Below, piece after piece: positions 1 to 15,100 of a stretch of DNA of 64,000 nt. The stretch comes from Atrichornis clamosus (taxonomy: Eukaryota; Chordata; Aves; Passeriformes; Menuridae): contig WBMZ01003464.1 in the NCBI GenBank assembly GCA_013400975.1, forward strand, positions 19,221 to 83,220, written 5' to 3'. Under the pieces are notes generated by a model that did not search any database, was not told where the DNA came from, and saw nothing but the letters and a program-made list of their open reading frames with translations. A program made the position numbers and the translations under genes. Within the stretch, counting starts at the first letter, position 1. The number at the start of each line of letters is the position of its first letter.

Positions 1-3000
1 TCAGTTTTTGATGGGACAGAATCTATTAAGATCTTCTCCTGTACACTTTTTTCACATAAGCTCTTTGTTCCTTATGATCTATGAGGGAAAAGTACATGCA
101 TACTGGCTCTTGCTTTCACAGCTGAAAAACAGCAGACACAATTTCAAAGGTAAAGAACATGCTATTGTATCAGATATTGGCATATGTCTATACCTCACTG
201 ATGCATACACCTAGACTAGATTCAAATATGTAATCAGATACAATTATAAATTAGATGTATAGTAAAATACATACAAAAATACAGTTGCAAGTGTAATGCA
301 TAAAACCTTGAAAATCTGCCTCTGTATTTTTTAAGCTTACTTTCCAAAGTCACCATATTCTTACTAGAAACTCATTTTAGACCCTGCCAGATTCTAGAGG
401 CAGCTCATGAGACCCTTCAAGCCTGCCAACTCCTGCAGCTAGACCTCTAATACAAAGCCACCTAAATCTTACAGGTCCTACCCAGAACGACACTTGGAGC
501 TATTAAAATCAACTGCTACCTGCACATTTCCTTCACAGAAAATGGTGTTCCAACAAGACTTTTTCACATTCAGAATAACAGCAGCAAAAGTCTTAATAAG
601 GTGATGAAATAGAAAAATAATCAGTTAAAATATTGCCTTAAGAGACTCTATAAACAAGTGAACAGCGTTGATCAGAGATGTCAATTTCCTGTGTAGGAAG
701 CAACCAAGAATCAAAAGGTCAAGAGGAAGAAGAGGCAGCAAAAAAGGACACTTGCAGATTCTGTAGAAAGAGGTCATTTGTGAAAACAAGAGGAACTTAA
801 GAGAGCAGAAAGGAAAAAAACCAAGTAATTAATTCACTCATTCAATAGTTGACAGAATTTGCATATCCATCCCCATTTCAGAGGCTTTGAAATTTTGTTT
901 TTCTCCAGCTGTTTTTCTTATCAGTTTGGCATGTTTTCTCATCACATGCAGCCATTTAAGTCTCAGACGCTGTCGCTAACAGACTGCTGGCATCGTTCAG
1001 CTGCTCCCAGGCCTTCCCTTTTAAATCTCCCAGCTGCCTCTCTTACCCCTCATAACATGACTGGCCTACCCATCTTGTGTATTTTTTTAAAACATTTCCA
1101 GCTGCCACATTTGGTGCTTAGATACTTTCCATTCTCTCCCCCAGAATATGGTATTTTGGAGTGTTTCTGTGGGCTGGTGAAATGACAGCAGATTTTCAAA
1201 GCCTATTTCTACCCTAATAGAAATCTCATCTGAGTCCTTCTGAGATTTTCATGCACCAAACTGAAAATTTTTTTGCTGTTGGTGAACGCTGGGAAGCTGA
1301 GAGGAGGAGGAGAGCATAGTGCTAAATTACCAAGGTGGTAAAAATACAATGATCTATGATCTGATAATCAGATCTCACCTCTTGCTGTTTCACAGATGTC
1401 ATGTATCTTGGTTCTCTCTTCTCTTAAGCATGTCCAATCTCCCACACTATGCAAAACCTCTGAAATTTAGAAAAAATTTCAGGTCATTTCAGCTTACAAT
1501 TTGGAATCACTAGCCCAAGAGCATCCCAAAGCCTTACATTGCTCTTGCAGACTGCAGCCTCTGGAACTGACATGGAAAAGGCTCTATGTATATTTAAGAA
1601 ACATTGGTATATGTGAATCCTTTGACTTTCATGGTCAAGAAAAGGCTTTATATACAGATTCCTATTAACTGCATTAGGAGACAGTTTAGACACACCTGGT
1701 GGTGATTCTCATGCAATCTTTTGCACTTTAAAAAGCAGGTAATGCTTTCATGTAGAATGGTTTGTAACAATTTTTCCCAAACCTGTATGGTTATAGGAAA
1801 CTCTAATTGCCATCTAATTAAATGTACTCAAAATTAAATTTCAAAGTTATTTGTCTTCTTTTTTTACCACATTTGGGCAAAGGTAAAATGAAATCTGGTC
1901 ATGTGAGGCACTTAAAAATTATGGAATCCTAACTGGATTTTAACAATGCAATTTGAAAAAACATGCTTGAATGTTCAGAAAATAATAATAATTTTTAAAA
2001 CCCCAAAGATCTTATCTACATATAATCTAAGTTTCTACATGATTTATCCAGGACTGTTCCTTTTTATTCAAGACCTTTTCTTATCCAGATAGAAGCTTAG
2101 ATTTACTCACTGGAGAGGCCTGGGTGAAGAATGTTCTCTGCAACAGGTGCCCACTGCACCCAGATGAGCCAGGACAAAATGTTTTGGCTTCCAGAACTTG
2201 TTTTGAAATAGGTCATGAACTCAGAAAATCCATTTATAAACATTACACCGGGCTGTAGAACAAGGGACATGTTTGGAGGTGTCCGAGAAAGGGTCCCTCC
2301 TCTACCACTCTGGAGGAAGGATTCTCTGCTCATCTTCTCCCATTCTTCTCTCTGAAAATCCTAGCACAGTGCCATGGTTTAATCCCAACTGGCGACTAAC
2401 AGGCCACAACCAGGACACACAGGAAGAGGAAAAAGGACTTCTAAATCTGTGTGCTCATTCTCAAATTGTTAGAGGGAGAAAGGAGCTGTATCACAAGGCT
2501 TTGAAAAACACCAAGAGGAGCTTGCAGCTTGAGTTTAAGAACCTATTAGGTCCCTACAGTGGTCAGGAGAGAAAGGCCATAGAATTGGCAGGTAAAAGTA
2601 GAGGAGATGCTGAAAGAGAGGCTTTTAACAGAATCACAGACATTTTCATATTGCCTAAAAACAGTTTCCTTCTCAAACGCTCTAGTGGTCTTCTCCACAG
2701 CACAGTGAAATTATGGAAAGCTCTCCAGACACCTTCAAGAGGACTTTGTTTTGGGTCTTGTGGTCTTGTCTTCAGATTAGATGGTTTTAATAAAGTGCTT
2801 TAACAGATGTTTCCAAACACTCCTAAAGTCAGAACAGCTGTGAGATCTTTGCAAGGCAAAAGGTTGTTACCAGAACTGAGAACAAAAATCCCAGGTTCCT
2901 TCCCAATTTGGTTTTTAATGCTTGCAAAATGCTTCTCTGGTACAAAGAGAAGGAATTTGCAAACCGACTCATGAAATAAAGGAGAAGCAAATTCCACAAT

Positions 3001-6000
3001 TAATTAGGCCATCATCTGGCACACATAGTTCTCCATTCCTGCCAAGTACTATCAATACTCTAAAAAGAACCCTATTAATAAGAAATGTTGTTATTTGGAA
3101 TAGACTAAGTTGGGGTTGCCTAGTTCCAAAGAAACCAAATATGCTGACCGTGACACAGCACTCTGAACTTTCCACATGAGATCACTAGATATCTTTGACA
3201 GTGAGAAATGAGAATGGGATTATATATTCAGTATACAAAACACAGAATCACTTTCTATATCTAGGTTGCATCAAGTTAAATGGCAAAAATGGGTTTAAGA
3301 ACTTCCTTTCTTAAAAAAAATTAAAAGGACAATAGGATATATGTCCTCCCATTGCTGCAATTAATTAGACAAGCACTAGCAGATAATGCCAAGTTCTATT
3401 ATTCTCTATCTCACGTTTTATCAGCACTGAATGCTGTAGTCTGGTGCAAAGCAAAACTTGTTTCTAATAGAAAAAATTAAGAGTTATTTGCAAAGGCTTA
3501 ACTTTACTCTAGAAAAATTCTCCCTAGTCCTGCTCTGAGGTCAAGAGACACAGATCCTCTGAATTACTGTCAGAAGGAGCCTCTTTCTCTGCTTATAAAA
3601 GGATGCAAGGGGACTAGCTCACCTAAGGTAAAAGTTTGCTTCTGTAGTGTTATTTTTTTTCTATGTAAAAGTTTTTCCACTGATTTTTTTTTGTTTTTCA
3701 AGTAGAAATATGACAGTGATTGCCTAGCTTTGCCTTTGTGATTAATAGTAACCTAAATCCTAAAGACAATTCCTAGAGACAATCATAAAAGCAATAGAAC
3801 AACACATTTATTAATGTATCAACAGCAATGATACTCTGCTTCTAACTCACTATCAGCTTGAAAGATATACCCTTAACTATGATATCAAAAAGTAATGTCT
3901 CCAGTAAATAGTTCTTAAAAGAAAAAAATGCCTAAGAGGAAATAAAAAATAGAAGGAACATATAGTACTTTTCACTGTCTGAAACAAAGTTTTTTCTGGA
4001 AAAAATTGTTATACCAAAATTCTCTAAGTACGTAGTCCAATTAAATGTTCTTTTATGAGGGTGAATGGAAATGCACAATGATCTCTAACTGCTTGGAGAG
4101 AACTATATTTTTGATTTGATTACTTTCAAGTCTTCCAGTAAATCTGGTGTCAGCATCCAGTTAGCAGAGCTAACACAGTGAGGATGCTGCACAATGTTTA
4201 CATTACATGCGATATGTATTTCCATGTAGCTTTTGCAAATGAACATTTGTAATTCTCTAAAAGCCACAGACTGTAAGTCAAGAACAGATGTAACAGACTT
4301 GAATCCCTATCATCAAGTATGAAGGTATGAAAGAATTAACAAAATAGAGTAAAAAAATACCACATAATTGCATATTGAATTTATCTCACATATGCTGTGG
4401 AATACCGAACATATATGTAACACATTCATTTTATGCATACATGTATTTTTAAGATATTGATTATCTTCTTTTAATCAACAAATTCTTTTAGTGCTGACAC
4501 AAAGTTTCCTGTTTTCACTTACACATAGCTGAATATAGTTGTCTAAAAGTCTTTTCTACATAGCCTTTTCCTCAACATTTTGCTTTGTTTTGTTGCTCAG
4601 GGTGTCAGCTCTGTTTGATCACTTTTGCTCACTTCAGTGTGGACATACATGGAGGAATCTGTGTGCGGACTGAGAGCAAGACAAGATGTGGAACATAAAA
4701 GATGTGTTCGCCAGGTAACTAATACAGGTGGGTAGTGCAAAGCTGCAAAGACAAACACCCCGGATGACTGTGTGCACCAGGGGAGTTTCAAATAAACTCA
4801 GTACCTGTGGGCCAGGTTTTGTCCTTGTGTATCTTTCACTGAGTTTATCTTGTGACATTCTGTTGTGGCTCTTGTTCAAAAAAAAAAAAGAAACCAAACC
4901 AAAAGCACCCTGCTAGAAAAATAAAGCCTTTCTTTTACATCAAAAAGAGAAGAGCAGATTATACCAGTTATTTGAAAATACTTGAGCTGGAATTATTGTG
5001 GTTTTAATGACCGTTTCTACCTAGCAAAGACAGTGAATCAATACAGTGTGTCTGTTTGTTAATAGACTTCTCTTCAGACAAAAGAAGGTAACAGGCATTT
5101 TATGAATGAGAAGTCACAGCAAAGCCATAACTTTTAAAAGATGGGTTATTTAAGAAGTTGTGAGAAAGTGTAAAAAGTTGCATCATATAAGCAAAATTAT
5201 GATAGAAAATTTCATTTCTTCACAAAGCTGCACCAGAATTTCAGAGCTAATCAGGGATCATGCTATAAAATCCAACATTCCCTCAGTTACTGAAACACTG
5301 ATTGTATAAATTTGAACATTATGTTATGAATTACCGCTAGTATCCCTCCTCTTTTTTGGACAGCATCACAAGTGTACTGTCAGTAGTTACAGCTCGTAGA
5401 GCAAACCAAATGTTTGTTGCTACAACACATGCATGGAGCTGGTAATGGCCAATCCCACCTGATCCTGCACAACACCAGCTGAAGTAGCCAATGGTGCTGC
5501 CAGACTGAAAATATGTCACTATGTCCTTCTGACAATACAAAAGGACAGCAGTCTCACAAAATCAGATCTGTCATCCTTCTGAAACGGATGGAACTTGATG
5601 GGAAAATTATCATAAAACTTGATTTGAGTCAATTGAGCCAACTGAATCATAAACCTAAACAGTCAACTGACATATATTCCCCTGCCTTTTTGCCATTGAC
5701 AGGAACAATCTATTTTATTCACTGCATATATAGTTACTGGTATGCAGGCTTGATGACAAGTTATTCCTTACAGCACATACCAAATCCTAGGTGAGTGTAT
5801 TTGTGCTAAGCCACAACACTGCAGAGCTATCTCAACTCAGAACCTGCAGCAGCGACAGGTGTCACTGGAACTCTCAAGTTCAAGTTATTCTTGTAAAGCC
5901 CAGTGCAAAGTTCAGCCACTGAGCTTTTGACCCACAGGATCTGGTCTGTAACTCACTTCAGAATTTGACATATTCATACTTTGCTGTAAGTACCTTAATT

Positions 6001-8215
6001 GAGGCTTCTGAGTTTAATAAAAAATTAAGATAGTAACATATTTGCGTGTGATTGGTCCATGATTCACCAATCCCCATCAGCATCTCAAGAGCTCCCACTT
6101 CCCAATGCCATATCTGTGTCCAGCGTCTGAATTCTAGGTCTGTTAGGGAGTCTGTGTGGGCATGACTGGACAATGACCTGATAATATTCAATATAGAAGC
6201 CACTTTTGATTGGCATATATTTTTGCTACACTAGTCACATAAATAAAGTTTAAAATCCTCAGCAGCATACACATTTCTAGTTTCAGATTGTATTTCAGTG
6301 AAATAACTGCATGAACACTGGGTCAGATGTGCAGTGGCTATAAACCAGCAGATCTCTGAGCTTTCTCTAAGGTCTGGAGACCTAGAAGAACTGAGAATCC
6401 AACCTGAAGCATAATAGGTAAAAACAGCTGTTACAGGTAAGGGTCCACTTCTAAAATATTAATGGAAAAATTTACTGAATTGTCTCCAAAGATATATTGG
6501 CTGAGTAATACTACCTGAACACACAGTTCTTGCCTTAAACATGAGCCCTAATCTAAGATGCAAATGAACAAAGGAAAATAGGGGGAAATATTATACTGGA
6601 GAGATTTAATTCAATAAAATCTTCAGCTTTCACAGCCTTTTCAATATTAAGGCCCACTTCTCACAAAAAGAAGTTTGAGGGAAGAGGATGGGAAGATCAC
6701 ACATTTGTCATGGTCCAAATTTAATCTTCAGTCAAAACCAAAAAGCTTCAAGACACTGTCAAAGCAAAACTGCCACCCCAAGCACCCTCCAACTGTCAAC
6801 ACATTTCTATGACTGTGTTTAAAATAACTGGTAATGACCTGTCCAGATTTTGTACCCAAAAAATGCTCCCCTAAAATAAAGGAATTAAACCCCTGTGTTT
6901 AAAAGGTCTTTGGTATAGAAAATAACAAATTAACAATAATGAGGTGTCAACAGCAGTAATGTTATTTTTTTATCCCAAGCTAATCTAAACTGTTGGAAGA
7001 TGATTCCCTAATGGGCCAAATAAGTTCCATCCCTCCCAACTTTAAGAGGACAAAAGAACAATCATGAAAATGGAAGAGTGAGATTTATATAGAAACCCAT
7101 CCTATGAATGAATCTAGGAAATCATTAAACCTGTAAAAAATCAGAAAGAACATATATGGAGCCACAGGATGGATTTTAAGCTCTTTCAATGCTAAGTTTA
7201 CTTGCATTTACTGAAATCACTCTCACTTAGTATGAAACTTCATTCAACACACATATTGAGCCTGAAACAACAAAAAGCAGTAGCTTGGCCAAGTTTCCTA
7301 ACAGATCTGTGGATAAGACCACAAAGCTTTAGTCTACAGGGAAAAGCAGTTGACTTGGCAAGTCTGCCTGTGGCATGCTGACCTTTCTTTCAGAAAAGGT
7401 CACCGTGGAGTCAGGTTCCTGAACTTCCCAGGGATTCTGCAGCTCTAAAGCTAGGGATCTTTTAGACTATAGCATCATGATAGCCTAAAGCAACATGAAT
7501 TAATAAGCCTTTTTTTTTTAATTCCCACAAAACCTTTTCAGAAATCCAGGAGCAATGAGGAGTGATACCAGTCCAATTCTTGGTGATCAGCAATTGAGAC
7601 ATTGCTGAAAAGCGCTGTAAGAACTCATAAAACCAGCGGCACATACGGGAAAGGCTGAAGGTTTCTCTGTATAAGGAAGTCTTATTGTCTGTCGTCTGCT
7701 CTGAGCACAATTATGAGAGTTTAGCTTACAGTGATATCAAGTTGGCTCTTCTTGTTAAATTCAATGCAATGAAAAACAAAACAAAAAGGCAGTGAGGTTT
7801 TTCCCCAATTAATTTTAGTGGAAGAACAGAACACTATACACCTCAGATTGCAGAAATTAAATTTTAAGCCATGGCAGATTATAATAAATTGATTTGCTAA
7901 ATGAGCAAATAGAAACCCTTGAGTTACACAGCATTTTAAGCAAGAGAATGACAGACTGAAACAGGTTTAACACTGATACTAGGTTAAATCTTAAATTAGG
8001 CATGGCCAAAGCCTTTCGGTTTTTCAGGGTGTGGCTCATACACGGAATGACCAAACCCATTTTTAAAGAGGTAAAACCTCCACAATTAGAATGATTATTT
8101 TGAAGAATCATAGAATAACTCAGATATGGAGTTGCAGATGCTATTAAAAAAATAATCATCTTATTATTAATTTCAAAGGAGCAATAGCTGCTTACACTGC
8201 TGAACTTTGTGATCA

Positions 8216-8720
8216 TTCTTTTTGACTAAATTACTTAAAATTTTCTAAAAAGTGCATTTATTTTATATACTTCATATAATTTATATACTTATCTTTGGTT
8301 TCTTTTTTTAAAAGATACATCAAATGAATGGCTTAATAAGGCAGAAGAAACTGCATGAAAGTACTCCCTTGCTGAAATAAAGAAGTTACTCAGTTTTGGG
8401 AAGAAAATCATTTAGGGGCGAATGGATATGTTGACCTCAAGAGGTCCCTTACAACATGAACAAATTTTGTGATTCTCTGATAGATATTTTAATATATTAT
8501 ATGTTATATACCTTATATATTGCATATATTTTTAGTCTACTCATAAATAGTATTTATTTTATATAAAATATCTTTTCATTACACCTTATGGAATTATTAC
8601 ACATTGCATTTTATATATTCTGCACAACATGCAAATAAAATAAAGAAAAGCTAATGTGGTCATTTTTCTTTAAATAAAGTCACAAATAAAAAAAGTATTA
8701 GCAAAGAAAAATAGTAAGAG
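8216..8720. repeat. AT-rich low-complexity stretch
   Basis: Dominated by TA-rich words such as TTATATA, ATATTATATG and AAATAAA, with almost no CpG. It brackets the short CR1 tail at 8415-8482. No transposon termini or target duplications were seen. Confidence 0.55.
8415..8482 (+). mobile_element. CR1 LINE 3'-end fragment
   Basis: The segment reads GACCTCAAGAGGTCCCTTAC and then a tail with TTTTGTGATTCTCTGATA. This matches the general layout of an avian CR1 3' UTR: a GATGACCTnnAGGTCCCTTCCAACC-like block followed by an ATTCTNTGAT-like tail. It is a short, diverged piece, truncated at the 5' end as is typical of CR1, and its exact left border is uncertain. Confidence 0.6.
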
Positions 8721-9181
8721 AGAAAAATAGATGTCTCTGTGTTCTTGATTGGGTATTATAACAGCACACTCTCCAGTTCAGAGAGTATAGGGACAACAGA
8801 GAAGTAGCTGCTATGACTGTTAGTACTGCAATTCCTTATCCAAAATAGATCACTCACATGTGTCTATACATACATACACATACATGACAAACCAGTCCTA
8901 ATATAGTACCAGTTCATTTGTATTTATCATTCTGCATGCAATCACATCTTTCCATCTATTCTGAAGGTCATGAATTTGCAAGGCAGGAGGAGAGGGGGAT
9001 GCTGGATGTGCATTCCCAGCGTCCAAAGATTTTGAAAAAGAGAGACTGGAACTGCTTTCCAACCAAGTATTAACACCAGACTGCATCTACTGCTGTTGGA
9101 TAGAAACTCAGGAATCATGCCCTTCACAGGTGGAGCGTGGGAGGTGAAATCCACAGTCAGTGAATGAGGTTGCCGGGCAAG

Positions 9182-9197
9182 ACACACACACACACAC
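9182..9197. repeat. (AC)8 dinucleotide run
   Basis: Eight uninterrupted AC units, followed shortly by a second CACACA. It is a short microsatellite that is probably not highly variable. Confidence 0.85.
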
Positions 9198-12004
9198 TCC
9201 CACACAGCAGCTGCTATTGCTGTTCCTGTCAATAGCCCCACCATCTGAAGGAGAGAGGCTTAGTACAAAGGTGAGCTGATTCAGCTGCACAAAGGTTTAA
9301 GGACATTTTTACTAATTACTTCCTGAATTACAGCTATCTTCTATTAAATATCAGCAGCCACTCAAGTTGACTTCAGCTAGAACAGGAGCAGACCCCTAAG
9401 AACTGCCACCCACTCTCTCAAATCAGTAACTAAACTTGTGCTGACTTCAAACACCCTGGAACAAATAGGCCTTTAAACCTAACACTCTCCCTCAAACAAA
9501 AATGGACAAAAATCACCCGGTGTTTTGATCAGAAAGACTCTAGTATGAACTTCCAATGACTAAAATCAGCCCCTGGACACATACAGATGCACTGCCCATC
9601 ATCTATCAAGTCTCTGTACTGAAATGTATTTTTGTAAAATACCTAAACACCTCTGAGGAGCTGAGCTTTGGCTAATCATTCTCCTCCTGGAGAGTGTCAG
9701 GAAACACGAATATATAAATGTATTTTCACCTATACATGAAACTAATTGTTCTAATGCTTGTTATTTGTTGGCACTCAGCCAGCAGTCAGAAATATGACAT
9801 GGTAACTTTTAATCTAGGTTTTAGTTGTACTCTTGAAAATGAGTATTTGCATTTTAGAAAATGAAAACATAAAAAAGAGTGTGAGTAATGTTATAGAACT
9901 GACATCCAAATTGACAACAGGGAAGTGGAAAAATATAGTAACAGATATCAAAATAACAAGTAATAGCAAAACAGTAATAGACCCTTCTGTTCTGCTTTTC
10001 TTAATTGAACAGTTAATTACAATAGAAGATATACAACCTCTTGGCTGGGGATCTGTATCACACAATAATCAGGATAATCAATCTCAAGCAACTCCCATAT
10101 GTGGAGCACATCAGGTTCTATACCAAATTTGTTCAGCAACACTAAAATGAACGTTTTAGGGAAGATACGTTATGAATGCAAGGACTCCTGGGAAAGTTGC
10201 ACTTCAGAAATACTTAAACTTCTTAAACTTTAGGACATTAATGCTGGTAAACTATTATAAATACTGACGAATTACTCAGGAAGGGGGTTATATGTGTTGC
10301 TCACCACAGCTGATGATGTAGATCAGCCTGTGGTTCCAAGAATATTAATGTGGGGACCATCTTATCTTTTGTTTTCCCCAAAAGATTTCACTCCATTGTT
10401 CCTCTGACACATTTTATTTTCTTTTTATTAAATGAATGCAAATTTTTATTAAATGCTGTGCAAAAGAAATCTCAACAATTCATCCTCTGCTGCTGCTGAC
10501 CCTGAGGTCCCCCGAGGTAGCCTCTAACTTTGCTGATCTCTAAGGTACGCACACAGGAGGTGACAGAAACCACAGACAAACCACTCAACCATGCTGAGGC
10601 AGCCAACCACAGGTAAGCAAAACAGGTTTAGCTGATTATTACGGGCTGAATGAAGCTGGTGGCTAGAAGAGGCTGACGTTTCAGGATTGCTCAGCTCAGA
10701 TACATGGAACAACCTTTTATATGCCATGGCACAGAGGAGTGCCTTTAATACTCATCTGACTTTGTAAATACATTCTTCATGGCAATATCCAACTATTCAG
10801 GTTATAACCATTTAACATTTTATAAATACCGTAAGATACAGTTTTGGTACTTTATACATACTCTATAGATTCTGCAGTGCCTGAGTCTGCCTTATTCTGG
10901 AGAAATGAGTTGGAGCTTCCTACAAGAATGTTGGAGATATCCCAGCTCAGCAGCTGGGCAGTAGAGGTAGATGAACTCCTGCAGGTCAGAGAGACAAGAT
11001 AGAGCTTGCAAAACCTCACTGGGATACTAAAAGGCCTCTTGCTAATCTGATGGGTACATCAAGTGAACAATAGTAATCTAATAACAAGCATTTGTAGGCC
11101 ACAGATTGTCTATGAAGATGCTTCTAGGATCTTTCTTTTGCATCTAACCTATTTATATTTCAACCTAATGGGATATACAGGAACTTAAATTAAAAGCTCT
11201 TTTATCAACTATTATAAATTGCATACTATTCACAGTTTAATTTATATTGTACTCTAAGAATTTCTTTTTCCCTTCAAAACCTACATACATTCCTAGCCTT
11301 ATTAGCTCAAGGTTAAATATAAACTCTTCCTCATATTTATTTTTTATGCTCCTTTTCTTCATACTCTGCAATAAGTCAGTTATAATAGTGGAAGTCTGTA
11401 TACAACCAATAGTATTGTTTCAGAGGTACTGATATAACTGAATTAGAATCAAAACTGAAGTCCTTATTTATACCAAGGCTTTATATATTTTTAATGTTCA
11501 TGGTCTAATTCATAAATCAGCCTTAGAGTGTTGTTTTCCTTTCTTTTCCTTTATGAAGATACAAGAATGGCACATTTGATGAGGGATTCAAAGAGAACTC
11601 CAAGATGAATTATTCAAGAGAGCAAACAATATTCTTTTCTAAAGAAAATGATAGCTTTTAGAAATACAGTGCAGTATATGCAGAGCCTTTGTAAATACAG
11701 GAAAGCAAGAAAATAAGAATGAAATAAATTACTGGTTTTGAAACAAAAATGTTATTTCTGATACCTAAGTGATTGGCCTAGATTTATTCAAGGAAAACAT
11801 TAATTAAGACATATAGGGTGAAATTCTGACCCTGTTAATCAGTGACAAAACACTCACTAATTTGAGGGAAAACAGGATTTCATCCCATCAGTGTGAAATA
11901 TTTGTAGCTCCTTCTAATCCGTTTTAGGTATTAAATTTAAATATGTTTTGTTACTTTACTTTGCTCTTTGTCTTCTTTTTGGGGAAAAAAATAGGAAGGT
12001 AATA

Positions 12005-12050
12005 TGGCTATTTGTACTAGCTGGTTGTTGTAGATCCCTTCCAACTGAAA
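12005..12050 (+). mobile_element. CR1 LINE 3'-tail fragment
   Basis: The text TAGATCCCTTCCAACTGAAA is a close variant of the conserved CR1 3' block (GGTCCCTTCCAACCNNAA), and it runs straight into a pentamer array. CR1 copies end in short tandem repeats rather than poly(A), so the array is best read as the expanded CR1 3' terminus. The left border is uncertain. Confidence 0.6.
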
Positions 12051-12115
12051 TATTCTATTCTATTCTATTCTATTCTATTCTATTCTATTCTATTCTATTC
12101 TATTCTATCCTATTC
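12051..12115. repeat. (TATTC)13 pentanucleotide microsatellite
   Basis: Eleven perfect TATTC units are followed by one TATCC variant and one more TATTC, 65 bp in all. In another register the unit is ATTCT. It sits directly at the 3' end of a CR1 tail, which probably seeded it. The long perfect core suggests length variation between individuals. The plus-strand open frame through it is an artefact of the repeat. Confidence 0.92.
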
Positions 12116-15100
12116 CTCAGCTTGATTTATCCTAAAACCTTTTTTGGCTTTATACTTTCAAAGTTCTTGTAAAAGAACAAACCTTTATTCAACAGAGAAA
12201 ATTCTTCTGCCACAGATGTATGGGAAAATCATGTATTGAGAAAGACAGATTTCAGAAAAGGGGTCTGATCTTAAAAAGCTCTCAGAATATTGCAAAATAA
12301 AAAGATGCCACTCCATTTGCCATGGAGAATATAAAAGCTGGAGTAAATGACTGTGCTAAGCTCTGTGCTGCTGTGCCTGATCAGTTCTATGTCCCTGATC
12401 TAGGTAGTCGTAAATTGCAAAATAATAATTTAGGCTGACAAAACTGCATAATAACATAAGTAACGTACTGTACCTAGGGATCCTTGCCAGCAGTGTCATT
12501 TTGCAGGAGGATATAAAACTGAGATATCCTTACTCTTCAAGTCCTTGGTTGAGGGAGAGGTTGAAGGAGCAGAAGAAAATTCACATCGCTGTCACCTCTG
12601 GCATTTTAGTTCTGTATTCGAAAAACATAAATCACCTCAGATTCTTTCAGAAACTAGGTAAAATACTTCAAAGGCTCACATTCAAAACTCGTGGGTTTGC
12701 CCCCTCTATTCTATAATAGGGTAGTAAGTGTATTTACAGAAAATACCTATCAATAGCAAATGGGTTCTTACAGGACCAAGCATGGTGACTATGCCAAGGT
12801 AAGGATCTTTATTTTCTACCTGAGCGAACTGATCTAACAGGGACTAAGTGCTTTTCTTGGTTTCCCCACACAGTCCTAAGGAGCTTGGAGATGGACAAAA
12901 CCAGCCAAGTACAGCATCAGGCGAAGTGGGTAGCAAATGTCACCTGGTAGCTAACTGTTGTGAAAAAACAGAGGAATTCTGTCTCAAAGAGGGTTTTCCT
13001 TTGACTTACTCAGCCTGCAAGAATCACAACTAGGGTTCCACTACTTATGAACCACTGTTTAAATAAGGGCACAGTCTATTTAAATGCTAGGAACAACACT
13101 AAATTTGTAACTGTCAGAATACACATTGGTTACCTGCCCACACTGCTATTTGGTTATATCCTACAAAGTGTTCTCTCTGTAAAAAAATATATTACTGAGT
13201 TATCAATTCATGTGATTTTACAACAAATTTTGCACAATTAGATGTTTTCTTTAAAGCGCCATTCCCTAGAATCAGGTGATTCTGCATTTTAAACAAAAAA
13301 ATAAGTTTCTAGCCCAGTGGTTTGCATAGTAAACCTTGAATTCATTAACAAAAAGTATCTCAAATATCCCCAGCTTTTCAGGAAAAAATCTTATTTTCTG
13401 TGTGTCTGGATTTTTCAATACCTCTGCTGCACCAGCTGTCTGGGCTTTACTATGCAACAAGAATATTGATCTCAGTGAATAATTTGTAAGTCTTCCCAGG
13501 AAAAAGTTTAGAACTGACTCTATGCTTTCTACCTCTAGGAGATGAAAAAAACCCCAACCCTACAAACTGGATTTACTGGGAAAAGAATGTAAGTCATGGC
13601 AAAACCTCCTCAGCAATAAGCAAAAATGAGTTTTATTGATCTCTAAATGAGGGATTTTAACTGCCAGTAGTACAAGAAGAGGGCTGATGCATTTTACTGG
13701 TGAGGTAGGCACAGCAAGTCTTGACCAGCTCTGATCATGACAGTGATGCCATCATACCCATAGTGATGAAAGAAACATTGCACCAGACAAGAAGGAAAAG
13801 AATGCCATCTACTAAGAAAAAAATGCAACCACAAGAAAACACAGATTAAAACACCAGACTTCCATGCCTGACCCATTTGCACATTCTGAAAGTGACTGGA
13901 GCTTCTAAGGATGGTGGGACACATGGAATGAGTCAAAGAAGCATGAAGACGACCACAAAACACTTTCAGCTGCTTTTGACTTCTGGCAGTCTTTGGGTAT
14001 GCTTGCATTTTCCTCTGACATGGATTACAAAGCACTGACTAAGACTAGGTTGAGAGCATGGACATTTGACCAGCTGCAAGTATCCTACTAATAAGATGCT
14101 TCACAGCTCCCATCTAGGTCTGGGACAGTGACCCAGCATCATGGTAAAGCTGTCCTGAAACTCTGTCAAAGCAGAACTGTGTATTCAACTACTACTCTGA
14201 AAGCAGTACCTCGCTTGGTTTAGTTGTACTGGTGCATCACTAGAGAACACTGCCAGTCTCTCTTAAAGGATCCCCTACAGACCAGATTGAAAGAAAGGTG
14301 AAAACAGAACCAGGAAGCTTCAACAGAACTACTAAGATTCTAAAATGGGAAAACTAACACTGACCAATGAGTAAGACTTTGTTTTTCCTTTTGACTACTG
14401 CTTCCATAGGTTTCACACACAACAAAAGAGTAGTTCAAGGTGGCACAATGACACTACACTCACACACTTGGAAAATTTGCTCTCCTTCCTTTCTCAGTCA
14501 AATCATCCTCACGAAAAGTTCATTGCAAATTTCTGCCCATAATTAAATGAAAAACACAAAACTTCAGTTGAAATCCATAACAAAATGCAGTATTGTGTGA
14601 AACAGGTTATTTAGCAAAAATACAACACAAGCCTGTATCTCATAATCAATAGAAAGGGCAATGTAAATACTTAGCAGAACTGAGGCCCTAGCCTACCATA
14701 TTCACTGAGTAGCTTTCCCAAAATCTCTACAGAATTGAATTAAACCACAAAACTATAATTAGTAAAAGTAGTCACAAAGATTAGTATTTGCGAGATTAGA
14801 AGAGTTTCCCCTTGGATTCAGCAAAGCCCTTAAACATATACTGAATTATAAAGAAGTGAGTAATTCCATCCCTATGTGACAAGCTGCTTAAAGACAACAG
14901 GAATGCTTAAGTGCTCTGCTACATGGGGATGCCATTACTCACATACTTAATGATAAGCACGTGCTTATTACTTAACTTTTTATGTTGCCATGCCTAAAAA
15001 GAAGCATACAATTAATTAATGTACTATTAGGAGAGTCCACACCCCCAGATCTTACTGCATAAAAGAGAAGAAAAGAGAAGAGATGAAAAAGCAGTAGAGT

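Noticed and set aside
2273..2803. Open frame of 176 codons on the plus strand, ending next to an AATAAA-like sequence
   Set aside because: No recognisable domain, low-complexity composition and no splice or promoter context; treated as chance. A short TGGTTTAATCCCAACTGG at about 2374-2391 recalls a known avian LTR start, but the match is too short to call.
8105..8135. AATCATAGAATAACTCAG, similar to an antisense CR1 terminus
   Set aside because: Only about 15 bases agree and the following text does not continue as CR1.
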